The notes beneath the pieces were generated by a model. That model was not told the DNA's origin. It saw only the letters and a program-made list of their open reading frames with translations, and did no database searches. A stretch of 64,000 nt of DNA from Fistulifera solaris. Taxonomy: Eukaryota > Bacillariophyta > Bacillariophyceae > Naviculales > Stauroneidaceae. The DNA lies in NCBI GenBank assembly GCA_030295235.1, contig AP026162.1:1116001-1180000 (forward strand). The letters run 5' to 3'. This document shows positions 41,540 to 52,721 of this stretch, piece after piece (the first letter of the stretch is position 1; the number at the start of each line of letters is the position of its first letter). Position numbers and translations under genes: made by a program.

Positions 41540-42021
41540 GTATCGGAAACACGGCCAAGTCGGTCTTTACTGGCTTAGTGTTTGCGACAGCGGCTTCCCT
41601 TGATTGTTTCAAGTACTTTTGTTGGTGGTCTTTTTGGCGAAGATGGTGAAGAGAGCGATACTTGAATACCGTAGAGTAAGCTGGAAATATATATTTATTA
41701 AATCTTATCTCTTGCATTGTTGAAGTAGATCTCTTACGAGATGTCTGAGATCTGCCTGTCCTCATAGCTTGTATGGAAAATCGCATCATGATCCTTAGCT
41801 GAAGGGCCAACGGACAAAACAACACTTTCACGATCGTACCGGCACTCATTTGTACTGTTTTGTCTGATCGGCAGTTGGATGCGTGTTGGATTTCGGCTTG
41901 CTGCGTTTGTTCGAGCATTGCGCGTCTTATTTTGCTTGTCGGTGCTAAGCGACCTACTCGACCAGACTTTGTTTTTAATGCAACATACTTTCGCTGAACT
42001 GTCACTTTAAATTAAAGAAGA
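41540..42021. other. Intergenic region, possibly with the last exon of the upstream gene
   Basis: The first 125 bp read protein-like in shifting frames (hydrophobic, then GGLFGEDGEESDT) and may belong to the membrane coiled-coil gene. The rest, up to the EXO84 start, shows nothing recognisable. Confidence 0.45.
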
Positions 42022-44369
42022 ATGAGTGGAGGAACACTCGACAGAACCGAGCAAATTTCGTTCCGCATGGACGAGGAGGAACCGGGGAGGTATCTGCCAA
42101 TGGTGAAAAAGGGCGAAATACAGCGCGAGTTTGAACCCGAAGACATGCCCCGTGTCCTGGATTTTTGATGGTGCTGTGGAAGCTCCGATTGATGGAACAC
42201 TCATGTTTTGCGTAGAGGCTGGACAAGAAGAGACGAAGTTTTACACGTATCACTTTTGTTTGCGTGGTGGCTTTCTGTTTTACTTTGATATCGAAGATGT
42301 TGACGACAACGCCGGTCCATACGTAACCTACCACGGTCCTCCGAAAGGCGTCGTCCCGTTGGATAACGTGGAAGTAGATTACCCACCCGGAGGACGCCGA
42401 TTGTTTCGGGAGCATGCTCAGTCAGAAGCGAGCCGCGGTTACGAAATCGTCATGCGGCACGAACCGGCGGAGGAGGGAGAAGAATTTAGAGCGCCTTCGT
42501 TCCTTGTCGCGGATAGTCTTACTCGGAGAGAGAAGTGGGCTGACGCGATTCGGTCACGGAGCGAAATGAAATTACCGACCTTGTTACGAGCAGGGTACAG
42601 CAGCGCGAGGATGGCAGCTACCGCTGTGGGTGCGAACGACACACCTGCACCTTCCGCAACGCAAAGCACCAAAGCTAGCGTCCGCAACGAAGAAAACATC
42701 GATTCAAACAAATTGAGCTCTTCGAAAGGAGCTGCAGGAAAACTATCGAATATGCATCAGCAAGTGCTTAGAGTGTCAGACGATACCAATCTAGCAGGTG
42801 CTGTGATGGAATTTGGAACGGCCGATTTCGATGAAACCGCTTGGTTGAATCATTTCTTTCAATCGCACAATGATGCCGATGCTGTTGCAAAATGTGAAGC
42901 GATGGAAAAGTGGCAAATGGATATGAAACGAGACTTGAAAGGTGCAGTGCTGGAACAATATGAATACTTCGTTCAGGCATCAGGAGAAATGACAACTATG
43001 GGTCAAGAGGTTACAGCACTAAAAGACCAGATTGAAAAGCAGAAAGTTATTTTGAATGAAATGAAAGCCATAGATTTTACCGGTTCTACGAATGACGATG
43101 ACAGGGACGAAATAATGGGCAGAGAACAAGACGAAGATGAATTGCCAGAGGACGATCTTGATGCTGGAAGGTTCGGAAGGAAGGGAGTAGATGAGAAAAC
43201 GTTCTTTAGTGAGTTATCGTCGCTTGATGAGGGCCTTGCGAGTGGACAGCGACGTTCAAGAGACGCAGAGGAAGAAGAGGATATAGAGGACGCACCCCCT
43301 ATAGACGTCCCTGATTGGCTCGACGATACGGTCGAAGATATCGAATCGTTTGTCCGTGAATGTCGCTATTCTGACGCAATTGAGCTTTACTTGAAAGCGA
43401 AAAGCGAGATAGCCGATTTGATGGACAAGCACGAGAGACCAACTGCATATCGTCTTACCTTGAAGCAGAGGGATACACTTCGATCGATCAAGAAACAACT
43501 TGAGGCACTCGGGCAAAAAAATCAGTGATCGGCTGGACGATTCGCTAAGACGTCGTAATGAAGCGATCCGGCAGGTTTCCAAGCGTGAAAGAGGCGACAT
43601 GGCCGCGTTGTTGATGCCCACCATTTCACCCTGCGCAATCAACGACGACGCTCTCTATCTCCAGCTTCTTGTAAAAATGGGCAGAAACAAAGAAGCAGCT
43701 GACGCTTTTATCGCGCGACGTTCTCTTGTCCTTCTCGACACGCTCAATGAAAGTCCAATATCGGGAGCTGGGTCTGTCGATTTGGTTATTTACGCCGCCC
43801 AGCTTAGTCAATCTTTCTTTTCGTCTCTTGCCACTTCGGTTGAAAGCTTTCTCGATCTTTTTCTGAGCTCACACTCCAATATGAACGGAGAAGCGAACGA
43901 GGATATCAGTATGGACGCATCATCTCTACAGTCGTTGTCCTCTAAGAACCTTCCGGCGGGGGCCACGGCATCAGTTGTTCTTTGGTGCGATGCTGAACTC
44001 ACAAAATTTGCTAATGCTTTTGGAGGAGCTCGGATTCTCTCAAATTTAGCTTTAAGTCCGCCACCCCGGGACGAGCCAAAGAAACCACGGGTTGTTGGCG
44101 GAGGACCAGCTGAAGACGGGATGAAAGACAGAAAGACTGCGCTCGATGTTGCCGCTCAATGTATCGACCAAGCATTTAGTTACGCAGCAGCCAATTTAGA
44201 CGGAGTTGGACTTCCTTTAACCCCAAGATTAGCGGAATGTATTCGGGCTAGACTGAAAGGGTGCGAAGCTGAGATATCACTGTTGCTGGATGACAAATGG
44301 GACCATCTGACAAAGACCTGGCGAAGCGGTGGCGAGGAGTTGAACGGTAGTGATCACATGGGTATATAA
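42022..44369 (+). CDS. EXO84: Exocyst complex subunit EXO84, two extra bases
   Basis: EXO84 is part of the octameric exocyst that tethers secretory vesicles to the plasma membrane. The N-terminus (MSGGTLDRTEQISFRMDEEE) leads into a PH domain, GTLMFCVEAGQEETKFYTYH to FLVADSLTRREKWADAIRSR. A helical region follows (FDETAWLNHFFQSHNDADAV, EMTTMGQEVTALKDQIEKQK) and the EXO84 core (VPDWLDDTVEDIESFVRECR, YSDAIELYLKAKSEIADLMD). The C-terminal helical bundle reads GDMAALLMPTISPCAINDDA and TPRLAECIRARLKGCEAEIS. A surplus T in the T5 run 42162-42166 breaks the frame after PRVLDF. A surplus A in the A7 run 43515-43521 breaks it after LEALG. With both removed the protein is 781 aa. I rely on the VPDWLDD...AIELYLKA block for the name. 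Confidence 0.85.
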
Positions 44370-44445
44370 TAGCAAAGAGACTGCGTTGCATGCGATCATA
44401 GTAGAGTTACGTCAACGTGTAAACTAGTTTACATATTTCGACATG

Positions 44446-44724
44446 TCAAATCAGTCCATCGTCGATGTCTTCATTAGGAACAAGTTGCATATCACCAAGA
44501 ACTTGACTCGCTTGCTGATACCGTATATCTAAAAGTCTTTGTTGACGACGAAGACGCCATCTTGCGTAAAGACGCCATAAGATAAAAACAGCCACAATGC
44601 AAAATAAGAACAACAACCCAAAATTTCTTTGCGCGTCGTCGTCTAATGGCTTATTGGGTGCGGATGTCGGAGCAATGGTCGGTGGAGATGTATCTTCATC
44701 TCCTTCTAGCTTTCTTGGGATCAT
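44446..44724 (-). CDS. Small single-pass membrane protein, possibly the last exon of a longer gene
   Basis: A 92-aa frame: MIPRKLEGDEDTSPPTIAPT, a Thr/Pro-rich extracellular-like stretch, then a transmembrane helix (FGLLFLFCIVAVFILWRLYA) and a basic juxtamembrane tail (RWRLRRQQRLL) ending in an acidic peptide. The layout is that of a type I membrane protein, but there is no signal peptide at this start. Just upstream the same frame reads IRAAPYLGRQLI after a TTTCAATAG that could be an intron acceptor, so the true gene may have 5' exons between about 44770 and 45100 that I cannot identify. Convergent with EXO84. Family unknown. Confidence 0.5.
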   Translation of the reverse strand: MIPRKLEGDEDTSPPTIAPTSAPNKPLDDDAQRNFGLLFLFCIVAVFILWRLYARWRLRRQQRLLDIRYQQASQVLGDMQLVPNEDIDDGLI

Positions 44725-45900
44725 AATAAGTTGACGACCAAGATAAGGCGCTGCTCTAATCTATTGAAATGATAATATCGTATCCTTTCGACGATGTTCA
44801 TTCGACTAATCTATTACTCCGTACACAGTACTCCGTATTCGCAATGCGCGACAGCCACAACTATACCAGGTAACAACACATAACTACTTACTCCGGAGTT
44901 TTTTTTTTTTTTTTTTTACTTCGTAAAAAGTATCCGGGTGACCCCTCTGTCGATAAATTTCCCTACGAGAGCTACGAGAAATCTACGTAGACATTCGAAG
45001 CGTTGCATCTTTCATCATTCTTTTATCATTTTGATTTCAAATAGATGAGGCTTGCTGTTTGACGGTATTAAGCAAACACGTCTCCGAAAGTTACGATGGA
45101 AGCGCGGGACAAATATATCCGAAAGTAGGTGAGATCGAAATCATTATATCCGGGTACCCCCTCTGTAGATAAATTTCCCTACCAGAGCCACGTGAAATCT
45201 ACGTAGACGTTCGAAGCGATGCATTTTCCAAATTCTTACGCTCTGAAATTAATTTTGAAACAGATTATTGTTTATTGGCACGAATTGTCCATGTCGGAGG
45301 AAGCGAAGATGACATTGGTCCAAAAATACCACCAACTGGTTGCTCGTACCAGGTACGTCTTTATTTTCCTATGTGTGCTTCGTGAAACCTTAGTCTAAGC
45401 TATCTGTCCCATAGTATGCAAAACAAATGGAAGAGTTTTCAGCAATTTAGAAGAGAACATTTCCTAGAACCTATGTTTACATTTTAAATCAGCATAATCT
45501 CTCTTGTCTCCTTTTGCAAGGCCTTGTGCAAAGAAAAGCTCAATAATGCAACATTTCATAGAAAATGGTTGTTTCAAAAGTAATATTTTCAAAATGACTT
45601 TTATAATTTAATTATTCAATCTTTTAGTAAGAAAAGACACAATAAAAACGATTTATGTTTGTATAATTGGAAAAATGGCTTTCATTGACACCCGTTCGAC
45701 ACTGCTACTATCAGTGTTGAATGTACAAAGTACCGGTAGGGGGCAAGATTGCAAAAAGCGATGCGATCGATGAAGCGACGCATGCTTTTCATTATTTTTC
45801 AACCCAACAAATAAGGGCCGTCTTAACGTTTTCTTCATCGCTCTCCATCACAATTACCTTTCGTTGACTATCATTATTTCTAAAAGAAGTAGCAGCAAAA
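44725..45900. other. 1.2-kb gene-poor region with a T19 tract and a 78-bp direct repeat
   Basis: No convincing ORF. It contains a T19 run at 44899-44917 and two copies of a 78-bp repeat (listed separately). It may hide 5' exons of the small membrane protein. The NECAP promoter is at its right end. Sequence from about 45400 to 45650 is AT-rich with no recognised content. Confidence 0.5.
44931..45224. repeat. Pair of 78-bp direct repeats, 216 bp apart
   Basis: Copies at 44931-45008 and 45147-45224. Both begin TATCCGGGT, share CCCCTCTGT.GATAAATTTC and AAATCTACGTAGAC.TTCGA, and end AGCG.TGCAT. I count about ten mismatches between them and no internal gaps. Weak similarity continues downstream. 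There is no ORF and no match elsewhere in the window that I can see. Confidence 0.75.
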
Positions 45901-46500
45901 ATGGACGACTTTGATATGGGATTACTCGATGACACGGAGTACATGAAGACCGTGTTGCGCCAGAAGATGCTTGGTATAGCACCTGTCTTTCTTTATCGCG
46001 TGCCCAAGGAGAAAGCCCCTGGGGTTGAATATTTGTGAGTCTGAAAGTTGCATGTTTTGTTTGTGTCACAAATTTGCTCACGTCTCTCGACTGTCCCATT
46101 ACTTTCGTTCGACAGAGCCGACGAATGGAATCTTAAAAAGCCATTGCAACAATGTTCTTTACGCATCGAGCGTCGCGGAGATGTTCTCTTGATCGTATTT
46201 ACATTTAGAAAAGAAGATATGAAGGGAAGCGCTTTGTTCGCTTTGTGTAAGATTGACTTGGTTAATACGACTTTGCCCATCGTCCATTGGGTTCAACCCG
46301 TTGGTGATTCTTCGAGATATTTCGCCGTACGAGTGGAAGACGAGAAAGGTGGTCGAGAAGCAGTCATCGGTTTGGGATTCAGGGAGCGAGAGGAAGCGGA
46401 AGACTTCTGTCAATGTTTGGCGAACTACTCAAATGCTATTGCGCGTGAGCGTTTGGAGCATGCAATGGAAATGGTCGAAGACGTCGACGAAGATGTCTAA
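45901..46500 (+). CDS. NECAP: NECAP-family endocytosis accessory protein, two exons
   Basis: NECAP proteins bind the AP-2 adaptor and act in clathrin-coated vesicle formation through a PH-like PHear domain. Exon 1 (45901-46034) encodes MDDFDMGLLDDTEYMKTVLR and APVFLYRVPKEKAPGVEYL. Exon 2 (46116-46500) continues ADEWNLKKPLQQCSLRIERR, then LFALCKIDLVNTTLPIVHWV, the hallmark PVGDSSRYFAVRVEDEKG, and AVIGLGFREREEAEDFCQCL. The intron 46035-46115 has a GTGAGT donor and joins in phase 2. The product is 172 aa, close to the bare PHear domain; the WxxF-type C-terminal tail of animal NECAPs is absent, replaced by an acidic end (EMVEDVDEDV). The frame is clean. Confidence 0.9.
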
Positions 46501-47065
46501 ACCTATTCCTCTTCATTTCCACTTCTTGGTAGTTCACTTGTCCTCTTTACAAATAAGCAGTACGCAAGCAAAAGACCTGTTACAGCCACCACATGGGCTC
46601 CCTTGTTCTAACAAAATCTGAAGTAGTTTCGCATTATTGACTCGGTGCTTTGTGCGATTGTTTCTGTTAGAATGCCATGTCTTGTGCTCTTACTCGTGAC
46701 CTGAACATCTCTACCTAAAGCTTAGAGATAGTAGGATATCAAGGATAAAGGACTCGACCTTTAGCAGGAATGGAAATGTGCCTCCTTAGCTGACGCCTTC
46801 GGCCGTCGGTCACGTTTAGGGTCATTCACATTCGAGTTTTAAGGCTAATAATTTTTACTGTCAAACGTAGTGTGACAGGTCATAGTCACTGTCATCGGAC
46901 GACAACCGGAATTTTTCCACCTCAAAAAACGCTGATGGCAGGGATCTTTTGAACTTTGAGCAACAACATACAGTACTTTGGTTGTCGTGATTCGTCTATT
47001 GATCCTTTCTTTTGTCACTTTACTGCGGTGTGTTCGAGTTGTTTTGTCGACAAAGCGCGCCAATA
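46501..47065. other. Intergenic region
   Basis: 3' flank of NECAP and promoter of the lysine-rich gene. A short CGCCTTCGGCCGTCGG patch lies near 46794. No gene or repeat is seen. Confidence 0.45.
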
Positions 47066-47998
47066 ATGTCGGATAGCGATGACTCCTCCGACTCCTCGTC
47101 GGACTCCGATGGACCCTCGGCGCTCTCCGCGTTCATGAGTCGCCAGACGAAAAAGCGTGGAGACATAACAGCTTACAAAGGCTTTGAGGAAGGCGATGAC
47201 GGTTCTATCGCTCAAAAAATGAGAGCGGTTCTCGCTTTGAGAGAGTCCTTGGGCATTGACAACGACATTACCTTCCTGAAAGAGCAGGAAGAAAGGGAAA
47301 AGGAGAAAAAACGATTAGAAAGCATGACATTAGAAGAAAGAATGAAAATGGAAGAAGAGCAGGCCGGCGATATCATGGCGAAGATTCGTGCTCGTCAGGC
47401 CGAGAAGCAAAGGAGCTTGATGCTCAAAAGGCGACACAAGCAGAGGCTCGTGCGGCACTTGAAGCACAGTCTTCACCATCAGCCGAGCCTGATATGGCCA
47501 TAGATGACGCGGAAGCTGAGGGTGTCAAAAAGAAGAAAAAGAAGAAGAAAAACTGATGGAGCTGAAGAGGAAGCGGAGAAAGGACCAGAAATTGAGGGCG
47601 ACACCAAAAGAAAAAGAAGAAGAAAGACGTGACCGACGATGGATCGGATAATGAAGCTGACAAGGACGAAAAGAAGAAGAAGACAAAAACGAAGAAGAAG
47701 TCAGAGTCCAACGACGATGAACCAGAGGGTACCGAGGAGAAGAAAAAGAAGAAGAAAAAAGAAGCCGACGAATGGTACTGATGGAGAACCAACGGAGGAA
47801 GAAGAAACAGGCGAGACGAAGAAAAAGAAAAAAAGTAAAAAAAGAAGACTGACGATGAAGCTGGAGAAGACGATGATGGCGGCGAAAAGAAGAAAAAAGA
47901 AGAAGAAACCTAAGGATGGTGAGGTTGAAGCCGAAGCTGCAGACGGCGAAGGGGAGAAAAAGAAGAAAAAGAAAAAGAAGAAAGATGAGGAGGAATAA
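47066..47998 (+). CDS. Lysine-rich low-complexity protein, several frame breaks
   Basis: The start is MSDSDDSSDSSSDSDGPSAL, a Ser/Asp tract, then MSRQTKKRGDITAYKGFEEG. A charged helix follows (ITFLKEQEEREKEKKRLESM, LEERMKMEEEQAGDIMAKIR). From about 47400 the protein becomes acidic modules alternating with long runs of Lys encoded by AAG/AAA. The final module ends in a Lys run, then DEEE and TAA at 47996-47998. The reading frame changes at least four times between 47410 and 47870, each time in or next to an A-rich Lys tract, while amino-acid composition stays the same on both sides. One continuous protein of about 310 aa is therefore likely. Lys/Glu alternation like this is typical of nucleolar or microtubule-associated proteins. 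I do not recognise a family. Confidence 0.65.
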
Positions 47999-48406
47999 TC
48001 TATCTACATGCTAATAAGTGCAGCCATTGCTCTATAGAATGCTACAATCTTCTTGCATTATACCGGATCTTTTAGTTAGTTAAATCTGATGACATTATTT
48101 TGCTTATTCGACACACGACGGAGTTAATATTTTTTTTACCCAGTCGCTTATTAATTTCGTGACTAAATCGATACGGGACACACAACTACTATGAATGCGA
48201 AAACCGCTGCGGCTTTTGTATTTTATTCAACGGTTATTATTTTTGACACGGCCTTTTTTCTTTCGCGCTCACTTTTTCGCGAAATGAACAAACCGCTCAA
48301 CGGCAGGTGTGCTTATTGTGTGAGAAAAGCGCATTAATCGTAACTTTATCTTGTTAATCTCGACCAAGAGCGAATCGGGAAAGCAACTTGTTATCGTCTG
48401 CTACAA
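47999..48406. other. Intergenic region
   Basis: AT-rich spacer with several T runs. The sulfotransferase promoter should be at its right end. Nothing else is recognised. Confidence 0.45.
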
Positions 48407-49602
48407 ATGAGAGCACGACTACGGACGACGTTCCTGCTTTTAATGGCCCTTTTTTCTTTTATTTCAGTTTTACAATATTTCATAGTTTTGCAACCCTTGA
48501 ACAATTCCACTTTGCTAACAGCGACAGCAGCAGCTCGATCACTTGCTGCTTTTGTGGACAGCACTTCGGAATTCAGCGCTCGGTCAAAGGACTCTCTGAC
48601 GGTTTTGAAGGCAAGCCAGACGAACTCACACCGTTTATTTCCGACGCATGATTTGTTATCCCTACGACAAAATCTCAAACAGCTCAAAGAGCAAAGACTT
48701 CATACAAACTCGACCCTTGGCCGACGACCGTTCTTTTCGAGTAAAACTAATCAGAAGATGTCTGGAGTATCGTCCACCAAAGGTGAAACTGCGACAATAG
48801 ACCTGGCGCCGTCGAACCAAACAGAAAACCGAATAATATATTATCTTCATATTCATAAGAGTGCTGGGTCGACCATGTGCATTGGAGCACAGACAAATGG
48901 CATGAAAACCTCCAACAAGAACTGCAATGTACAAAGAGATCAACGGTGCTGCGGAGGCGGGGACGGCCTTGAATCACAACGGACTTTTGCCTTGTCGACC
49001 AAGAAGAATTTCGTGGCAAATGAACAAGACATGTACGACGCCATGGATTTAGAGCATTATCGCTATGTTGTCACTCTACGAAATAGTCGCGACCGGTATC
49101 TGTCTCATTGGAGGCACGTCGTCCGCGCATTGTATCCAAACTACACGACCACCTTTGCAACTTGGTGGCAAAATCAGCCGGACAACTGGAATTTTCGTAA
49201 GATATGCGGTACGAGGTGCATGTCGGTACCAAAGTATCAGATCACGGAAAGCTTGTTTCAATACACGGTCGATAGACTCCATAATTTTGAAGACATTCTT
49301 CTTTTCGAGCGTTTCAATGAAACGTTTGCGACGTTCGCACAAAATGTGGGATGGGAAAAATGCCTCTCACCAGAGGCGGCATGAAGAAGAATGTTGCATA
49401 CCCTGATGCAGGAGGAGCATGGGATCCGTTGATGAGTGCACTCGATGACGCGCTCTACGAAATAGGAGAAGCACGAGCCCGGGGTGACGCTGAAGCACCA
49501 TTATCCGCGAAAACATTAGACGCAGTTCATCGTTACTTCGAAACTGGCAAGGACCGTTTCTGCGATTCCCCCTGTTGCTCGAGCGTCTGTTCTGCTTATT
49601 AG
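48407..49602 (+). CDS. Type II membrane sulfotransferase, one base missing
   Basis: The N-terminus is a signal anchor (TTFLLLMALFSFISVLQYFI, residues about 7-27) followed by a stem, as in Golgi carbohydrate sulfotransferases. The 5'-phosphosulfate loop is YYLHIHKSAGSTMC (about residue 144), where Lys and Ser/Thr contact PAPS. The 3'-phosphate site is RYVVTLRNSRDRYLSHWRHV. Two CC/C pairs in between suggest luminal disulfides. Near the C-terminus the A5 run 49356-49360 needs one more A; then NVGWEKMPLTRGGMKKNVAY continues to HRYFETGKDRF, giving 398 aa. As written the protein ends 8 residues after the run. The acceptor glycan is unknown; diatom frustule and cell-surface polysaccharides are sulfated, which is only context. 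Confidence 0.8.
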
Positions 49603-50035
49603 GCTGGTACCTAGTATAGGTTACGAAAAAGGCACCTTTCGTTTGCAAGGGGACAAAGCCTCGGCTCGTTATCCAACATTCACTTGAGCAACTACCTACA
49701 TTGTCACATTGCTATAAGTAAATTATTTGTAGTTCATTTGCCTGTGCAACGGTGAGGTTAATCTCAGCAGAATTAGCAATATGCAAGCATTAGTCATAGT
49801 TTCATGTTTTGGGCGACTAAATAATATTCGACCGACCTAGTTTTGGTTCCCGATGGACCGTGACTCCAAAAGTCATTGAACGTCAAACTTATGGAATGCG
49901 GAGAACATGTTTTGTGCGCACAACGGGCGTTGCACGAATCAGCCATAAGGCCAACGAAACGGCATTGTGCAACGACTTCTTCTTCATCAAGTAATTCTTC
50001 GTTATTACATCAGTAATCGAGTCTCTTCTGTCAAC
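49603..50035. other. Intergenic region
   Basis: 3' flank of the sulfotransferase and promoter of the MFS gene. No gene or repeat is recognised. Confidence 0.45.
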
Positions 50036-51807
50036 ATGTCGACAAAAGAGAGGTCGAATATACCGAGCGTTATCTGCGCTCTGATGGCGAGTCTTACTAC
50101 TGGAGGAACGACCTATGCTTTTGGGTTCTACGGAAATACGTTGAAAAAGACATTAGATCTGACACAAGGTCAAATAGGAGCAATCTCCACTTCATTCTTT
50201 TGTGCTGGACTGTTTAGCTGGATACCGGGTCTTTGTGCGGATAAACTGGGGACGAAGTTCTCCATTGCACTGGGGGGATGTTTGGGGGCAGCCTCGTTAC
50301 TCGAGTTCTGGGCCGTGTCACGTCAGTTTGTGATCATCGAACGGCAGTTTCTTGTTCCTTTACTTTCAGTTTTAAGTGTCATGATATTCTTGTCCAACGC
50401 CATGGTGACGGGATCTGTGTTTAAAATTATTGCCGCCACATGTGGACCCGGTAGCAAAGGCTCGGCGGTGGGCATTGCGAAAGGATACGTCGGCCTCGGT
50501 GCGGCAATGTACGGAGGTCTTTTGAGTCCCTTCGGCAAAGGAATCAAAGTGATCTTGACTTCATACCTATGGCGGCTTTCTTTGCTATCGTTTGTGCGGT
50601 ACTACCGGCAGTGACTGTCCTGCCAACGAAGCAACAAGTCGACTCGACGTCGTTTGAGGACAATTTGACTCCGTTGCACTTTCGGATACTGTTTTGCTCG
50701 TTGATTACTATGGCGATTCTAGTCGCAGGGAGCAGCTTATTGTCTTTGTTTCAGGAAGATGCAGACGCTTATGATGGAAACGACGGATCATCGGATGATC
50801 TAGGACCGAATTACGGAATGTTTTTCGTCTTGGTCACAGTTTGGTTGGCCCCCATAGTCGCTCTCCGCTACATTCCTACTAGCCCTACAAGCGACGGTGT
50901 CGAACTGACGATCATTGATGAGATGGACGAAGAAGAACACGACGAAGAAGGCAATTTTCGTCCTACAACATCTCGCACAGACCTTAAGGTGTCAAGAGAA
51001 ACGGACGCAGAAGACTGTCAAAGTCATAGCGAGGAACACGATACGTTGTTAAGAGCAGAAGATCAGGTCAACCTGAACACAGAAATAACACGCAAACCCA
51101 TTTTAGGCGAAGATATGAATCTGTATCAGATGCTGCAGACGCCGACAGCTCTTCTTATGCTGTGGACTACAACGATTCTTGTGGGCTCAGGAACGGTGGA
51201 GACGAACAATATGGGAGAAATGGTTGAAGCATTAGGTTTGGCCAAATCCGTAGGTCCCGCATCGATGACACTTTTCTCGGTGGCACAGTGTGCGTCTCGT
51301 GTTTTGACCGGCGTCATTTCAGAATCTGCTCTTCAATGGAATGTGAGGGGTTTCGGAATTGAAAAGGGTATTCCGCGTCCGATGTTCTTGGTATTTGCAT
51401 CCATACTTGGTTTCACGGCACATTTGACTCTGGGATTCGCAAGAAATAAACTTTTCTTCGTTTTGGGTGCTGCTCTGTCCGGCGGCGCGTTCGGTATGGT
51501 TTGGCCAATGTTGGTTTTAGTAACTGGAGAGTTGTTTGGAACCGGCAACGTTGGTGCGAATTATATGTTTTTTGATGGTTTCACATCTGCCACTGGTACG
51601 CTGTTTTTATCGCAAATTGTCGCGCAACGTGTCTACGACAAGCACATTGATGCCAATAGTGAAGATACGACAACCTGCATAGGTATGGTTTGCTTCCGTC
51701 AAACGCACTTGATCATAGCCGCGCTCATAGTGAGCTGTATGGCGACCAGTTTAGCAACTGTTTACGCTTCGCGACATGTCTACAATAAGCGATTGCATTC
51801 GCCATGA
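50036..51807 (+). CDS. Major facilitator superfamily transporter, nodulin-like type, one base missing
   Basis: A 590-aa, roughly twelve-helix transporter. The first half reads SNIPSVICALMASLTTGGTT, then YAFGFYGNTLKKTLDLTQGQ, IPGLCADKLGTKFSIALGG (the inter-helix A-motif-like loop) and GSAVGIAKGYVGLGAAMYGG, the latter characteristic of nodulin-like/NFD4 MFS proteins. The frame breaks at the AAA at 50546-50548; one more A gives GIKSDLDFIPMAAFFAIVCA into the second half. A large acidic cytosolic loop follows (IIDEMDEEEHDEEGNFRPTT) and then six more helices including LGLAKSVGPASMTLFSVAQC and GAALSGGAFGMVWPML. Relatives include oxalate/formate-type and plant nodulin-like carriers; the substrate cannot be assigned. 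Confidence 0.82.
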
Positions 51808-52721
51808 TTACATGGTAACAAACTGCCTAGCTGGATAACAACTGACTGCTATCGCATTACAATTCATAAAACAATCTTCTCGATGCTCCCGGGTTGTGTG
51901 TCCATTCTAGTTTCAGTACGGTTGCAGATCCAGACATGCGATTCTCTTGTATACTATTCAACATTGAATAAGTATCGATAATCAGAGGTAGTCTACGATC
52001 TACGATGTTTGCAAAATAATAGACGTAAAGTACCCTTACCTTCGATAAACAATACCCTTCACACAGAATTTCCGTGTGTCTCAAAATTATGCTAAACAAA
52101 TTTGCTGATCGACCAGAGGCACCATTTCTACATGAAACAACATAGCGTATATGCTTAAATCATCGGAAAGTAATTGTATATTAAATGAAAGTGTTAACGT
52201 ATTTTTATTGGAAAGATGAACGATGGTTCGGTAGTAATCCTTTAGCAATCCTTCTCGAAAAAATAATGTTACATCATGACTCATGACTGATGTGCAGTCG
52301 TGGTAAAGTTGAGGTACACCTTCTGCCTATTGAAAATACTCCGCTAGAAGTTTCGACATTGAAATCGTCGTCTTGCGTGCTGTAATGAAGCTGAATGTAA
52401 CATTACTATTTCTTGAATTATATAGCTAAGTAAGCTAGCACGACGAATGGTTTTCTTGTGGCCAGACGTCTCGCAACGAAGTTGATTCATGACTGAACTG
52501 CAGTCGTGGAAAAGGAAATATACACATAGGCCTATAGTCGAGACACATCAAACGTTATGCGTCCCCAGAAATTTTATACAAGTACCCAGAAAACCAGGAC
52601 GCAGGATTTTCTGTTATCGCAAAGACACACACGGCCAACAACAACGAGCAATGAGCTTACATGCCCCCAGTGATCTTGTCATAAATAATTTGTAGTATTC
52701 CAATCTGTTCCAACTACATTC
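51808..52721. other. 0.9-kb gene-free region with two copies of the dispersed hairpin
   Basis: No ORF of interest. Hairpin copies lie at 52282-52302 and 52488-52508, about 206 bp apart, the same spacing as the units near 26.8 kb, so this may be a decayed repeat unit. Confidence 0.55.
52282..52508. repeat. Dispersed hairpin element, two copies 206 bp apart
   Basis: CATGACTG/CAGTCGTG arms at 52282-52302 and 52488-52508, the second preceded by GTTGATT as in the array near 26.8 kb. The intervening sequence is only weakly like the other units. Confidence 0.7.

Noticed and set aside
47424-47792. Minus-strand frame rich in Phe and Ser runs
   Set aside because: It is the antisense of the Lys/Glu-coding tracts; the composition is a by-product of AAG/GAA repeats.
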